Below, piece by piece: positions 34,429-42,759 of a stretch of 64,000 bases of DNA. Origin of the DNA: Herbiconiux sp. A18JL235 (GTDB taxonomy: Bacteria > Actinomycetota > Actinomycetes > Actinomycetales > Microbacteriaceae); assembly GCF_040939305.1 (NCBI RefSeq), contig NZ_CP162511.1, positions 1,488,001 to 1,552,000 on the forward strand. The letters run 5' to 3'. Positions within the stretch are counted from its first letter, which is position 1. Every line of letters starts with the position of its first letter. The translations under genes were made by a program, and so were the position numbers. A model generated the notes under the pieces. The model was given only the letters and a program-made list of their open reading frames with translations, did no database searches and was not told the origin of the DNA.

Positions 34429-35166
34429 ATGTCTTCTGACGCTGAAGGAGACCGGTCGCACCTTTTGGCGACCCTGCAGATCGAGCTCTCGCCCGAGCTG
34501 CTCGACCTCGCACTCACCCACCGGTCGTACGCCTACGAGCACGGCAACGTGCCCACCAACGAGCGACTCGAGTTCCTCGGCGACTCCATCCTCGGCCAGG
34601 CCGTCACGGTGATGCTCTACACCACCTACACGAGCCTCGACGAGGGCGAGCTGGCCAAGCGCCGTGCCGCACTCGTGAGCACGGTGGCGCTCGCCGAGAT
34701 CGCCCGCACGGTCGGGCTCGGTGGTTACCTCAAGCTCGGCCGGGGAGAAGAGCTCACCGGGGGTCGGGACAAGGCCTCCATCCTCGCCGACACCGTCGAG
34801 GCGATCATCGGCGCCACCTACCTCGACCAGGGGCCCGAGGTCGCCACCGCACTGGTGCTGCGGCTCGTGATGCCCCTCGCCGACGACCCGGGTCGTTTCG
34901 GCATCTCGATGGACCCGAAGACCGCCCTGCAGGAGCGCGCGGCGCAGCGCGGGTACCAGTCGCCGGTCTACGCGATGCAGGAGTCGGGCCCCGACCACCA
35001 GAAGAGCTTCCGGGCGACGGTGTCGTTGACACCCGCAGCAGGCTCGGCCGGTGCCGCCGCCGCCCGGCGCCGCGGCGTCGTGGCGGCCGAGGGCGCCGGG
35101 TCGAGCAAGAAGCAGGCCGAGATGGCCGCGGCTGCGTCGGCGTTCCTCCTGCTCGGCGACGGCTGA
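34429..35166 (+). CDS. rnc: Ribonuclease III
   Basis: 245 residues from ATG 34429, which has GAAAGG eight bases upstream; the GTG at 34420 overlaps that site. Double-strand-specific RNase that processes rRNA and mRNA. The catalytic signature NERLEFLGDSILG (about 40-52) and the second acidic site DTVEAIIGA (about 120) are present, and a C-terminal double-stranded-RNA-binding domain spans about 165-245. A short Ala/Gly/Arg-rich insertion lies in the latter. mutM follows after eight bases. Confidence 0.96.
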   Translation: MSSDAEGDRSHLLATLQIELSPELLDLALTHRSYAYEHGNVPTNERLEFLGDSILGQAVTVMLYTTYTSLDEGELAKRRAALVSTVALAEIARTVGLGGYLKLGRGEELTGGRDKASILADTVEAIIGATYLDQGPEVATALVLRLVMPLADDPGRFGISMDPKTALQERAAQRGYQSPVYAMQESGPDHQKSFRATVSLTPAAGSAGAAAARRRGVVAAEGAGSSKKQAEMAAAASAFLLLGDG

Positions 35167-35174
35167 GGCCCGGC

Positions 35175-36158
35175 GTGCCCGAGCTCCCCGAGGTTGAGGT
35201 GGTCAGGGCGGGCCTCGAGCCCGCCGTCACCGGCGCCGTCATCGGCGCCGTCGAGGTGTTCGACCGCCGGTCGCTGAAGCGCCACAGCCCCGTCGAGGGC
35301 GACTTCGAGGCGCTCCTCGGCGGAGAACGGATGCTCGCTGCCGTGCGCCGCGGCAAGTTCCTGTGGTTCCCGCTCTCGTCAGGGCGGGCGCTCGTCACGC
35401 ACCTCGGCATGAGCGGGCAGGTGCTGCTGCGCACACCGGGCGTCGAAGAAGACGGCCTGCTCCGCATCCGGCTCGGCATCGAGCATCCGGTGCACGGCGA
35501 GTTCTGGGTGAACTTCGTCGACCAGCGCATCTTCGGCTCGATGGCCGTCGACCGGATGCTGCCGACACCCGACGGCGCCCCCGGCGGTTTCGCGGGGGCG
35601 GCCGGTGCGCTCGCCGCCGACTCCGCCGCCGACTCCGCCGACTCGACCTCTGACTCCGGCGGGGCGCTCGACTGGCTGGCGACGGTGCCGTCGCAGGTGG
35701 CGCACATCGCGCGCGATCCGCTCGACCCCGCGTTCGACGACCGCGCGTTCCTCGCGGCCCTCGCCCGCAAGCGCACCGGCATCAAGCGCGCGCTGCTCGA
35801 CCAGACCCTCGTGAGCGGCATCGGCAACATCTACGCCGACGAATCGCTCTGGGCGGCGCGTGTGCACTACGAGCATCCCGCCGACCGGCTGCCGCGGGCC
35901 AGGGCTCGGCAGCTTCTCGCCGAAGTGCGGCTGGTGCTCGAGCGGGCCCTCGCCGAGGGCGGCACGAGCTTCGACGCGCAGTACGTGAACGTGAACGGCG
36001 CCTCGGGCTACTTCTCGCACAGCCTCAACGTCTACGGCCGCCAGGGCAAGCCCTGCCCGCGCTGCGGCACCCTCATCGTGCGCGAGTCGTTCATGAACCG
36101 CGGCTCGCACTTCTGCCCCCGCTGTCAGCGCCGGGCGCGGGTGCCGGCGGCCGGCTGA
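35175..36158 (+). CDS. mutM: Formamidopyrimidine-DNA glycosylase
   Basis: 327 residues from GTG 35175. It excises 8-oxoguanine and formamidopyrimidines. The catalytic Pro2 and Glu3 (MPELPEVE), the helix-two-turn-helix, and the C-terminal zinc finger with CPRCG and CPRC (about 291-320) are intact. An Ala/Asp/Ser-rich insertion of about 35 residues (about 137-172) makes it longer than the usual 270-290 and resembles the linker insertions in recG and xdhC here. It is the last gene of the rnc unit and ends just before a tail-to-tail palindrome. Confidence 0.96.
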   Translation: MPELPEVEVVRAGLEPAVTGAVIGAVEVFDRRSLKRHSPVEGDFEALLGGERMLAAVRRGKFLWFPLSSGRALVTHLGMSGQVLLRTPGVEEDGLLRIRLGIEHPVHGEFWVNFVDQRIFGSMAVDRMLPTPDGAPGGFAGAAGALAADSAADSADSTSDSGGALDWLATVPSQVAHIARDPLDPAFDDRAFLAALARKRTGIKRALLDQTLVSGIGNIYADESLWAARVHYEHPADRLPRARARQLLAEVRLVLERALAEGGTSFDAQYVNVNGASGYFSHSLNVYGRQGKPCPRCGTLIVRESFMNRGSHFCPRCQRRARVPAAG

Positions 36159-36163
36159 CACGC

Positions 36164-36242
36164 CCCGCCCCACTTTCTTGCGGACAAAGTCCGTCCGAAT
36201 GTGCGTTCCGACGGACTTTGTCCGCACGAAAGTGGCGGGGCG
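36164..36242. terminator. Long palindrome with ACAAAGTCCGT core between convergent mutM and DUF1275 genes
   Basis: The inner arms (about 28 bases each side) pair with two mismatches, extended outward by GC-rich sequence. Each arm contains ACAAAGTCCGT, and within it CGGAC-aaa-GTCCG is itself a hairpin. The same word recurs in the palindrome at 45989. It sits six bases after the mutM stop and could terminate both convergent genes or be a mobile REP-like element. Confidence 0.75.
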
Positions 36243-36257
36243 GCGAGTGGCGGGGGG

Positions 36258-36959
36258 CTACGCGGGGTCGGCGACCGGGTACTTGACGTGGGCGGCGATG
36301 TGGCCGAGGAGAGCGGCGATCAGCGTAATGAGGGCCGCGCCGGCGACACCCCACGCGATGCCGAGGAGAAGCAGCAGGGCACCGACGCCGGCACCCGCGG
36401 CGATCAGCACGATGGCCGCCGCGCGACGGAACCACGGCTGACCCTTCCCGCCCGCCAGTCGCGAGTCGGCGGCGAAGCCCGTGATGGTGGAGGTGACCAC
36501 CACCGTGGTCACGTCCTTCACCGCGATGTGGCGGGCGGTGGCGGCCTGGAGACCCATCGCGGCGGCGAGGAAGAAGGTGATCAGCAGCTCCCACGGCTGC
36601 GGCGGCTTGCCCTGGGTGATGAACAGCGTCACCGTCAACGCGGTCAGCACGATCCCCACCACGAGGAAGAGCCACGTGGTGCGGGTGGTCCAGCCTGCCT
36701 TCACCGGGCGCAGCACCCGGCCACCGATGACGGCGCCGAACATGAATGCGAACAGGGCGAGCAGCGGGCCGACCCAGGGGAGATCGTCGGCGCCGGCGAG
36801 GGCCATGCCCAGGATGACGACGTTGCCGGTCATGTTGCCCGCGAACACCTTGTCGAGACCCAGGTACCCCACCGCGTCGACCACTCCGGTCGAGAAGGTG
36901 AGCGCGAGCATGAGCGCGAGGTGGAGGTTGTCGCGCTTGGCGCGGAGTTTCGTGAGCAC
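36258..36959 (-). CDS. YoaK/DUF1275-family membrane protein
   Basis: 233 residues from GTG 36959 with six or seven membrane helices. The DUF1275 signature FSTGVVDAVGYLGLDKVFAG (cited from about residue 22) and NMTGNVVILG (about 42-51) are present. The family is widespread and of unproven function, possibly a transporter. It is divergent from the acetamidase gene, and a complete GlnR-type box lies between them, 63 bases from this start. Confidence 0.88.
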   Translation of the reverse strand: MLTKLRAKRDNLHLALMLALTFSTGVVDAVGYLGLDKVFAGNMTGNVVILGMALAGADDLPWVGPLLALFAFMFGAVIGGRVLRPVKAGWTTRTTWLFLVVGIVLTALTVTLFITQGKPPQPWELLITFFLAAAMGLQAATARHIAVKDVTTVVVTSTITGFAADSRLAGGKGQPWFRRAAAIVLIAAGAGVGALLLLLGIAWGVAGAALITLIAALLGHIAAHVKYPVADPA

Positions 36960-37021
36960 GAGCTGTCCCGTCGAGTGAGCTGAGTCGATGAGGTGATAGG
37001 GCTAGAGCCTCGCGCGTGCAC

Positions 37022-37037
37022 GTTTCGGGCTTGTAAC
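37022..37037 (-). promoter_or_regulatory. GlnR-type box GTTAC-n6-GAAAC upstream of acetamidase
   Basis: Read on the minus strand: GTTAC, six bases, GAAAC. This matches the published actinobacterial GlnR consensus gTnAC-n6-GaAAC at every conserved position. It lies 86 bases before the acetamidase start and 63 before the DUF1275 start. GlnR is the global nitrogen regulator of actinobacteria. Use here is inferred from the match and the neighbouring nitrogen genes. Confidence 0.65.
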
Positions 37038-37109
37038 AGATTCGGGCCGTCCGCGCCCACGGGGCGTTGACACGGTAGCCCGGCGACGGTGCACGGGGCA
37101 AACGGGCGT

Positions 37110-37115
37110 TACCCT
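37110..37115 (+). promoter_or_regulatory. -10 box (TACCCT) of the acetamidase gene
   Basis: TACCCT is followed by seven bases and the ATG at 37123, giving leaderless geometry. A TTGACA at 37067-37072 is too far to be its -35 and may belong to another start. Confidence 0.4.
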
Positions 37116-37122
37116 CGGGAGC

Positions 37123-38235
37123 ATGTCGATGACAGCTGCCCTCCAGCCCGGCGCGGGAGAGATCCGCGCCACCGAGTACCTCGCCGCGACCCGCGATCAC
37201 GTCGTCTGGGGCCGGCTGCCCTGCGCCGCCGACCGGCCCGTCCTCGAGATCGACCCGGGCACCGAGGTGACCATCGACACCATCAGCCACGAGGGACTGC
37301 TCGAAGACCAGGGTCGCGACCCGCGCGCCTTCTTCGCCGCCCAGGGCGTCGACAGCTCGTTCGTGCTCGACGACGCGATCGCGCTGGCCGGCTCCGACTA
37401 TCCGCGCACGCCCGCCGACGGACCGCACGTCGTGACCGGGCCGATCGGCATCCGTGGGGCCCGGCCGGGCGACCTGCTCAAGATGACCGTCGTCGAGACC
37501 ACCCCCCGCGTGCCCTACGGCGTCATCTCGAACCGGCACGGCAAGGGCGCCCTGGTGGGGGAGCTACCGGCGGCCGAGGCGAACGTGAGCATCTTCGCCG
37601 AGCTGCAGCACACGCTCGACGGGCTCCAGGTCGGGGCGCTGCCGCTCGTTCCCGGCGGCGAGCCGCTGGTGCGGTTCCCGCTGCGGCCGTTCCTCGGCAT
37701 CATGGGCGTGGCGGTGGCAGGTGACGTGCGGCCGCACTCGGTGCCGCCGGGGGCGCACGGTGGCAACATCGACATCAACCTGCTCACGGTCGGCTCGTCG
37801 CTCTACCTGCCCGTGCAAGTGCCCGGGGCGCTCGCCTACGTGGGCGACCCGCACTTCGCACAGGGCGACGGGGAGGTGGCGCTCACGGCGATGGAGGCGT
37901 CGCTGCGCGTGACCGTGCGGTTCGACCTGGTTCCGCAGGATGAAGCAGTCGCCTCGTTCGGCGAACTGGTGGGGCCGATGGCCGAGACGAGCGAGTTCCT
38001 CGTGCCGACGGGCATGGACGAAGACCTCGACGTCGCCGTGCAGAACTGCGTGCGAGCCGCCCTCGCACTGCTCGAGGCACGCTACGGCATGGACCGCGCC
38101 CTCGCCTACGCCTACCTCAGCGCCGCCACCGACTTCGACATCTCGCAGGTCGTCGACATCGTGAAAGGCGTGCACGCGCGGGTGCGGGTCGCCGACTTCG
38201 CCGGTGTCGCAGCGGGGGTGAAGCACCGTGGTTGA
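37123..38235 (+). CDS. Acetamidase/formamidase-family amidohydrolase
   Basis: 370 residues of the FmdA_AmdA family, which hydrolyses formamide, acetamide or short amides to release ammonia. Family features include VEIDPGT-like segment LEIDPGTEVTIDTISHEG (about 40-57), VTGPIGIRGARPGDLL (about 105-120) and GGNIDINLL (about 212-220) near the metal site. Its 3' end overlaps the amidase fusion gene by eight bases. The upstream GlnR-type box fits expression under nitrogen shortage. Confidence 0.9.
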   Translation: MSMTAALQPGAGEIRATEYLAATRDHVVWGRLPCAADRPVLEIDPGTEVTIDTISHEGLLEDQGRDPRAFFAAQGVDSSFVLDDAIALAGSDYPRTPADGPHVVTGPIGIRGARPGDLLKMTVVETTPRVPYGVISNRHGKGALVGELPAAEANVSIFAELQHTLDGLQVGALPLVPGGEPLVRFPLRPFLGIMGVAVAGDVRPHSVPPGAHGGNIDINLLTVGSSLYLPVQVPGALAYVGDPHFAQGDGEVALTAMEASLRVTVRFDLVPQDEAVASFGELVGPMAETSEFLVPTGMDEDLDVAVQNCVRAALALLEARYGMDRALAYAYLSAATDFDISQVVDIVKGVHARVRVADFAGVAAGVKHRG

Positions 38236-39991
38236 GGGCTGGGTCGACGACTTCGAGGCGCAGTTCGCCGACGACGCGGATGCGCGAGCGGTGCGGGCGG
38301 GGATGGGCCCCGACGGCGAGGTCGTCGACGAGGAGGCCGGCGCCGACGTCGTGCGCGAACCCGTCTTCGCCGCCGGTGACGATGCCCCCGAGGGCGTGAC
38401 CTCGATCGACGGTGTGCTCGACGACGAGACGCTCGACGAGCTGCTCCGGGCCCTTCGCGGGTACGAGGCGGCCCTCATGGCGAACGACCTCGACGCGCTC
38501 GACCGCTTCTTCGCTCCCGGCCCCGCCACGCTCCGCGGCGACACGGCGGCCCTGCTCGTGGGTCACGATCGCATCAGCGCGTTCCGTGGGCTGCGCGGGG
38601 GCGTTCCCCCGCGCAGCCTCACCGAGGTGCACCTGCGGGTGGTCGCCGGGTCGAACCCGCTCTCCGTGCTCGTGGTATCGGTCAGCGTGCCCGCGAAAGG
38701 CGGCTCGGGTTTGCAGACGCAGCTCTGGACCCGCCTCGACACCGGGTGGGCGATCTCGGCGGCCCACGTGCACGCTGCGGCGCCCGCGGTCGACGGCCGC
38801 ATCTGGCGCGTGGCGGGAGCGCCGCTCGTTCCGCCGGCAGGCAGCGGCCCGCTCGACGGCATGACCGTGGCGGTGAAAGACCTGTTCGCGGTGCGCGGGT
38901 TCGCGATCGGTGCCGGGGTACCCGAGTATCTCGCGACGGCGCCGTTCGAGAACGACGATGCGGATGCGGTGGCTGCTCTGCGCGCATCCGGAGCGTCGGT
39001 GGTGGGCATCGCCCAGACCGACGAGTTCGCCTACAGCGTCGCCGGCCGCAACGTGCACTCGGGCACCACGCCGAACCCGGCCGTGCCGGGAGCGATCGGC
39101 GGGGGTTCGTCGAGCGGACCGGCGTCGGCGGTCGCCCTCGGGCAGGCGACGATCGGGCTCGGCACCGACACGGGCGGGTCGATCAGGGTGCCGGCGTCGT
39201 ATCAGGGGCTGTGGGGCATCCGTACGACCCACGGGTCGGTGTCGGCGCGCGGACTGCTGCCCCTCGCGCCGACGTTCGACACGGTCGGGTGGCTGACCCG
39301 CACGCCCGAGGTGCTGCGGGCGGCGGCGGTGGCGACGTTCGGAGCCGGTGCCGGGGCCGCGGCCGGCGCCGGGGCCGGCGGCTCGGCCGCGCTCGAGTCG
39401 GGCTTCGTCGTGTGCGCCGACCTCGTGGCGGGCTGCACGCCCGAGGTGCAGGAGGCGTTCGACCACGTCACCGACGAGCTCGTGTTCGGGCTCGTCGACC
39501 AGGTCGACCTCGGTGATCTCGACGCCGTGTTCGCGGCTTTCCGCACCGTGCAGGGCGCCGAGGCCTGGCGTCAGCACGGGGCGTGGATCTCCGAGCATCC
39601 GGGGGCCCTCGGCCCCGACATCGCCGAGCGCTTCGAGACCGGGTCGCGCGTGACGGCCGCGGAGGAGGACGCGGCCCGCGCCCTCCTCGCCGAGGCCCGC
39701 CACCGCTTCGACGAGGTGCTCGCCGGCCGCGTGCTGCTCCTGCCCTCGGCGTCGTCGTCGGCGCCCGCGCTCGACGCCTCGGCCGAGGTGATCGCCTCGG
39801 TGCGGGCCGCCACCCTGCGCATGACCTCGGTGGCGGGCGCAGGCGGGTACCCCGCCGTCTCGGCCCCCCTGCTGCGGGTGCCGGCCCCGGGCGGCACCGC
39901 CCCCGTCGGCCTCTGCTTCATCGGCCCCCGCGGCACCGACCTCCCCCTCCTCGACCTCGCCACATCCGTCGCCACGCATCTCACCCCCTGA
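38228..39991 (+). CDS. AtzH-like (NTF2-fold) domain fused to an amidase-signature enzyme
   Basis: 587 residues from GTG 38228. Residues about 60-190 match the DUF3225/AtzH-like cone-fold domain (DELLRALRGYEAALMANDLD). Residues 200-585 are an amidase-signature hydrolase with the Ser-cisSer-Lys triad as K217 (AVKDLF), the serine cluster S294-S296 (GGGSSSG) and nucleophile S318 (GTDTGGS). In the cyanuric-acid pathway AtzH and the amidase AtzE are separate proteins that work on carboxybiuret, so the fusion suggests ureido or biuret-like substrates. The acidic N-terminal 55 residues are of unknown role. Confidence 0.87.
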   Translation: MVEGWVDDFEAQFADDADARAVRAGMGPDGEVVDEEAGADVVREPVFAAGDDAPEGVTSIDGVLDDETLDELLRALRGYEAALMANDLDALDRFFAPGPATLRGDTAALLVGHDRISAFRGLRGGVPPRSLTEVHLRVVAGSNPLSVLVVSVSVPAKGGSGLQTQLWTRLDTGWAISAAHVHAAAPAVDGRIWRVAGAPLVPPAGSGPLDGMTVAVKDLFAVRGFAIGAGVPEYLATAPFENDDADAVAALRASGASVVGIAQTDEFAYSVAGRNVHSGTTPNPAVPGAIGGGSSSGPASAVALGQATIGLGTDTGGSIRVPASYQGLWGIRTTHGSVSARGLLPLAPTFDTVGWLTRTPEVLRAAAVATFGAGAGAAAGAGAGGSAALESGFVVCADLVAGCTPEVQEAFDHVTDELVFGLVDQVDLGDLDAVFAAFRTVQGAEAWRQHGAWISEHPGALGPDIAERFETGSRVTAAEEDAARALLAEARHRFDEVLAGRVLLLPSASSSAPALDASAEVIASVRAATLRMTSVAGAGGYPAVSAPLLRVPAPGGTAPVGLCFIGPRGTDLPLLDLATSVATHLTP

Positions 39992-40012
39992 CCAACGGGC
40001 GGAGGCGCATCC

Positions 40013-40037
40013 GAAACACTCCTGAAACGTTCGTTTC
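40013..40037 (+). promoter_or_regulatory. Operator region of the ureidoglycine aminotransferase operon
   Basis: GAAAC-n6-GAAAC (40013-40028) resembles a GlnR box with a weak first half. Overlapping it, GAAACGTTCGTTTC (40024-40037) is a perfect inverted repeat ending directly before a TAGGAT -10 box. A protein on this repeat would block RNA polymerase. The RpiR-type product of 42756-43631, in the same operon, is a candidate. Confidence 0.55.
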
Positions 40038-40038
40038 G

Positions 40039-40044
40039 TAGGAT
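40039..40044 (+). promoter_or_regulatory. -10 box (TAGGAT) upstream of the aminotransferase
   Basis: TAGGAT would start transcription near 40051. It overlaps the first in-frame ATG (40043), so that ATG would not be in the transcript. Confidence 0.45.
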
Positions 40045-41419
40045 GGGAGGAGAGAAACAGGATTTTCGAGGAGTCGTCATCGTCGCACAGCCCGTGAACC
40101 CGCCCACCCGCCTCCTGATGGGGCCGGGGCCGATCAACGCCGACCCGCGTGTGCTGCGTGCCATGTCGGCGCAGCTGGTGGGGCAGTACGACCCCGTCAT
40201 GACGGCCTACATGAACGAGACGATGGGGCTGTACCGCGAGGTCTTCCGCACGCGGAACGAGCAGACGCTGCTGATCGACGGCACCTCGCGGGCCGGCATC
40301 GAGGCGGCGATCGTGTCGCTGGTGGAGCCGGGCGACCGGGTGCTGGTGCCCGTCTTCGGCCGCTTCGGGCATCTGCTGCGCGAGATCGCCGAGCGGGCGG
40401 GGGCCGAGGTGCACGTCATCGAGCGCGAGTGGGGAACCGTCTTCACCCTCGCCGAGCTCGAGCAGGCCATCGCCGCTACGAAGCCCAAGCTGCTCGCCGT
40501 CGTGCACGGCGACACGAGCACCACGGTCGCCCAGCCCCTCGAGGGCGTCGGCGAACTCTGCGCGAAGCACGGCGTGCTGTTCTACACCGACGTCACCGCG
40601 AGTCTCGCCGGCAACGAGTTCGACACGGACGCTCTCGGCCTCGACGCCGTCACCGCCGGCCTGCAGAAATGCCTGGGCGGGCCCTCGGGGTCGGCGCCCG
40701 CCACCTTCTCGGCTCGGGCCGTCGAGGTCATCGACTCCCGCAAGAGCATCGAGGCGGGCATCGCGTCGGAGGGCGACGTGGTGCGGGCGGCGCGCATCCG
40801 TTCGAACTACTTCGACCTCGCCATGATCTTCGACTACTGGGGTGAGAAGCGCCTCAACCACCACACCGAGGCCACCTCGATGCTGTACGGCGCCCGCGAG
40901 TGCGCCAGGCTGCTCGTCGAGGAAGGACTCGCGAACGCGGTGGAGCGGCACCGCCTGCACGGCGCCGCGATGCTCGCCGGTGTCGGCGGGCTCGGCTTGG
41001 AGACCTTCGGCGACCTGGCCGTGAAGATGAACAACGTGGTGGCGGTGAAGATCCCCGCGGGGGTCGACGGCGACGCGGTGCGCGGCGAGCTGCTGAACGA
41101 CTTCGGCATCGAGATCGGCACCTCGTTCGGTCCGCTGCACGGGAAGGTCTGGCGCATCGGCACGATGGGCTACAACGCCCGGAAGGATGCGGTGCTCACC
41201 ACGCTCGCCGCGCTCGAGCAGGTGCTGCGCCGGCAGGGTGCGGCGGTCGTGGGCGGAGGTGGCGTGGGGGCCGCTTACGAGGTGTATCAGGATGCGGTGA
41301 GCAACACGGCCGCCGGCACCAGGGTGGGCGTGGGCGTGGGCGTTGAGACGCGAGCAAGCGCAGGCGCCGGCGCCGGCACCGCCGCCGCCCCCATCCCCGC
41401 CGAGGAGATCGCCCGATGA
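40043..41419 (+). CDS. pucG: (S)-ureidoglycine--glyoxylate aminotransferase (class V)
   Basis: About 440-458 residues of the alanine/serine-glyoxylate aminotransferase type, opening RLLMGPGPINADPRVLRAMS and with GLQKCLGGPSGSAP carrying the PLP lysine. Between an amidase and allantoate amidohydrolase, the purine-pathway role (ureidoglycine to oxalurate, with glyoxylate to glycine) is favoured. The start is uncertain. The bounds use the first ATG, but a -10 box overlaps it. The best ribosome site (GAGGAG, 40068-40073) points to an ATC codon at 40079, and GTG 40094 is the first ordinary start after that. The last 40 residues are Gly/Val/Ala-rich and repetitive. Confidence 0.85.
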   Translation: MGGEKQDFRGVVIVAQPVNPPTRLLMGPGPINADPRVLRAMSAQLVGQYDPVMTAYMNETMGLYREVFRTRNEQTLLIDGTSRAGIEAAIVSLVEPGDRVLVPVFGRFGHLLREIAERAGAEVHVIEREWGTVFTLAELEQAIAATKPKLLAVVHGDTSTTVAQPLEGVGELCAKHGVLFYTDVTASLAGNEFDTDALGLDAVTAGLQKCLGGPSGSAPATFSARAVEVIDSRKSIEAGIASEGDVVRAARIRSNYFDLAMIFDYWGEKRLNHHTEATSMLYGARECARLLVEEGLANAVERHRLHGAAMLAGVGGLGLETFGDLAVKMNNVVAVKIPAGVDGDAVRGELLNDFGIEIGTSFGPLHGKVWRIGTMGYNARKDAVLTTLAALEQVLRRQGAAVVGGGGVGAAYEVYQDAVSNTAAGTRVGVGVGVETRASAGAGAGTAAAPIPAEEIAR

Positions 41420-42759
41420 CCCCCGTCGAGACCCCCGTCACCGCCACAGCGCGCGAGGTTCCCGAGTCCACCACCGCCGCCGAGCTGCTGCGCCGCTGCG
41501 AGGTGCTGGCGGGGTACTCCTCGATGCCCGACGGGCTCATCGAACGCGTCTACCTCTCCGAGGAGCACCGCCAGGTCAACGCCCTCGCCGCCGAGTGGAT
41601 GCAGGCCGCCGGCATGACCACCTGGCAAGACGCCGCCGGCAACCAGTGCGGGCGACTCGAGGGCGCCGTTCCGGGGCTCCCGGCGCTGCTGCTCGGCAGC
41701 CACCTCGACACCGTTCCCGCCGCCGGCAAGTACGACGGCATCCTGGGTGTGCTGAGCGCCATCGCCGTGGTGGAGCGCATCAACGCCTCGGGGCGCGAGC
41801 TGCCGTTCGCGCTCGAGGTCGTCGCCTTCGCCGACGAGGAGGGAACCCGGTTCGGCCGCGCCCTGCTCGGCAGCCGCGCACTCGCCGGCACCTGGGACGA
41901 CGCCTGGTGGGAGCTGCACGGCGAAGACGGTGTGTCGCTTCGCGACGCGTTCACCGCCTGGGGTCTCGACCCGGCGACGATCGGCGACGCCGCCCGCCGG
42001 CCGGAGGAGCTCATCGGCTACCTCGAGGCGCACATCGAGCAGGGTCCCTACCTCGAAGACGAGAACAAGGCACTCGGCATCGTGTCGTCGATCGCGGGCG
42101 CACGCCGCTTCATCCTCACCGTCACCGGCAAGGCAGGCCACTCGGGAACCCCCTACGAGCGGCGTCGCGACGCCCTCGCGGGTGCGGCGGATGCGATCAT
42201 CGCCATCGAACGGCTCGCCCGCTCGGCACAGCTGATCGCCACGGTCGGGCACCTGCAGGTGTTCCCGGATGCAGTGAACGTCATCCCGGGCAAGGTCGAG
42301 TTCAGTCTCGATCTGCGCGGTGAGTACGACTCGGAGCGCGATCGCATCTGGACGGTCATCCAGGGGCTGCTCGACGACATCTGCCGGCAGCGGCGACTGC
42401 GCTGGGACAGCGTGGAGACCCATTCGGCACCCGCCGCGGTCTGCAGTGCGCGGCTGCGCGGGGTGATCGCCGACGGCATCAGGTCGACAGGCGACAAGCG
42501 GCCGATGTCGCTGTTCTCGAAGGCCGGGCACGACGCGATGGCGGTGGCCGAGATCACCGAGATCGGGATGCTGTTCGTGCGCTGCGAGGGCGGGGTCAGC
42601 CACAACCCCGAGGAACGGGTGACCGAAGACGACGTGGCGAAGACCATCGACGCCTTCGAGCGTGCGGTGCTCGCCCTGGCGGAGCAGACGGATGCGCCCG
42701 CGCCGGTCGGGCAGACGGATGCTCCCGCGCCGGCGGTGCAGACGGAGCAGGGGTTGTGA
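41416..42759 (+). CDS. allC: Allantoate amidohydrolase (M20 family)
   Basis: 447 residues; ATG 41416 overlaps the previous stop. It hydrolyses allantoate to ureidoglycine, CO2 and ammonia, which then meets the preceding aminotransferase. M20 metal ligands are visible as H96 (GSHLDTV), D107 (GKYDGILG), E141/E142 (FADEEGTRFG), H206 (EAHIEQGP) and the His of VSHNPEE (about 390). The motif set is that of the allantoate/ureido-hydrolase branch, which also includes beta-ureidopropionase, so specificity rests on context. The C-terminus ends in a short QTDAPAP duplication. Confidence 0.89.
   Translation: MTPVETPVTATAREVPESTTAAELLRRCEVLAGYSSMPDGLIERVYLSEEHRQVNALAAEWMQAAGMTTWQDAAGNQCGRLEGAVPGLPALLLGSHLDTVPAAGKYDGILGVLSAIAVVERINASGRELPFALEVVAFADEEGTRFGRALLGSRALAGTWDDAWWELHGEDGVSLRDAFTAWGLDPATIGDAARRPEELIGYLEAHIEQGPYLEDENKALGIVSSIAGARRFILTVTGKAGHSGTPYERRRDALAGAADAIIAIERLARSAQLIATVGHLQVFPDAVNVIPGKVEFSLDLRGEYDSERDRIWTVIQGLLDDICRQRRLRWDSVETHSAPAAVCSARLRGVIADGIRSTGDKRPMSLFSKAGHDAMAVAEITEIGMLFVRCEGGVSHNPEERVTEDDVAKTIDAFERAVLALAEQTDAPAPVGQTDAPAPAVQTEQGL

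Noticed and set aside
38117..41140. 1007-codon open frame on the minus strand
   Set aside because: It is a shadow of the amidase fusion and pucG, which have intact catalytic motifs, operon overlaps and correct codon use.
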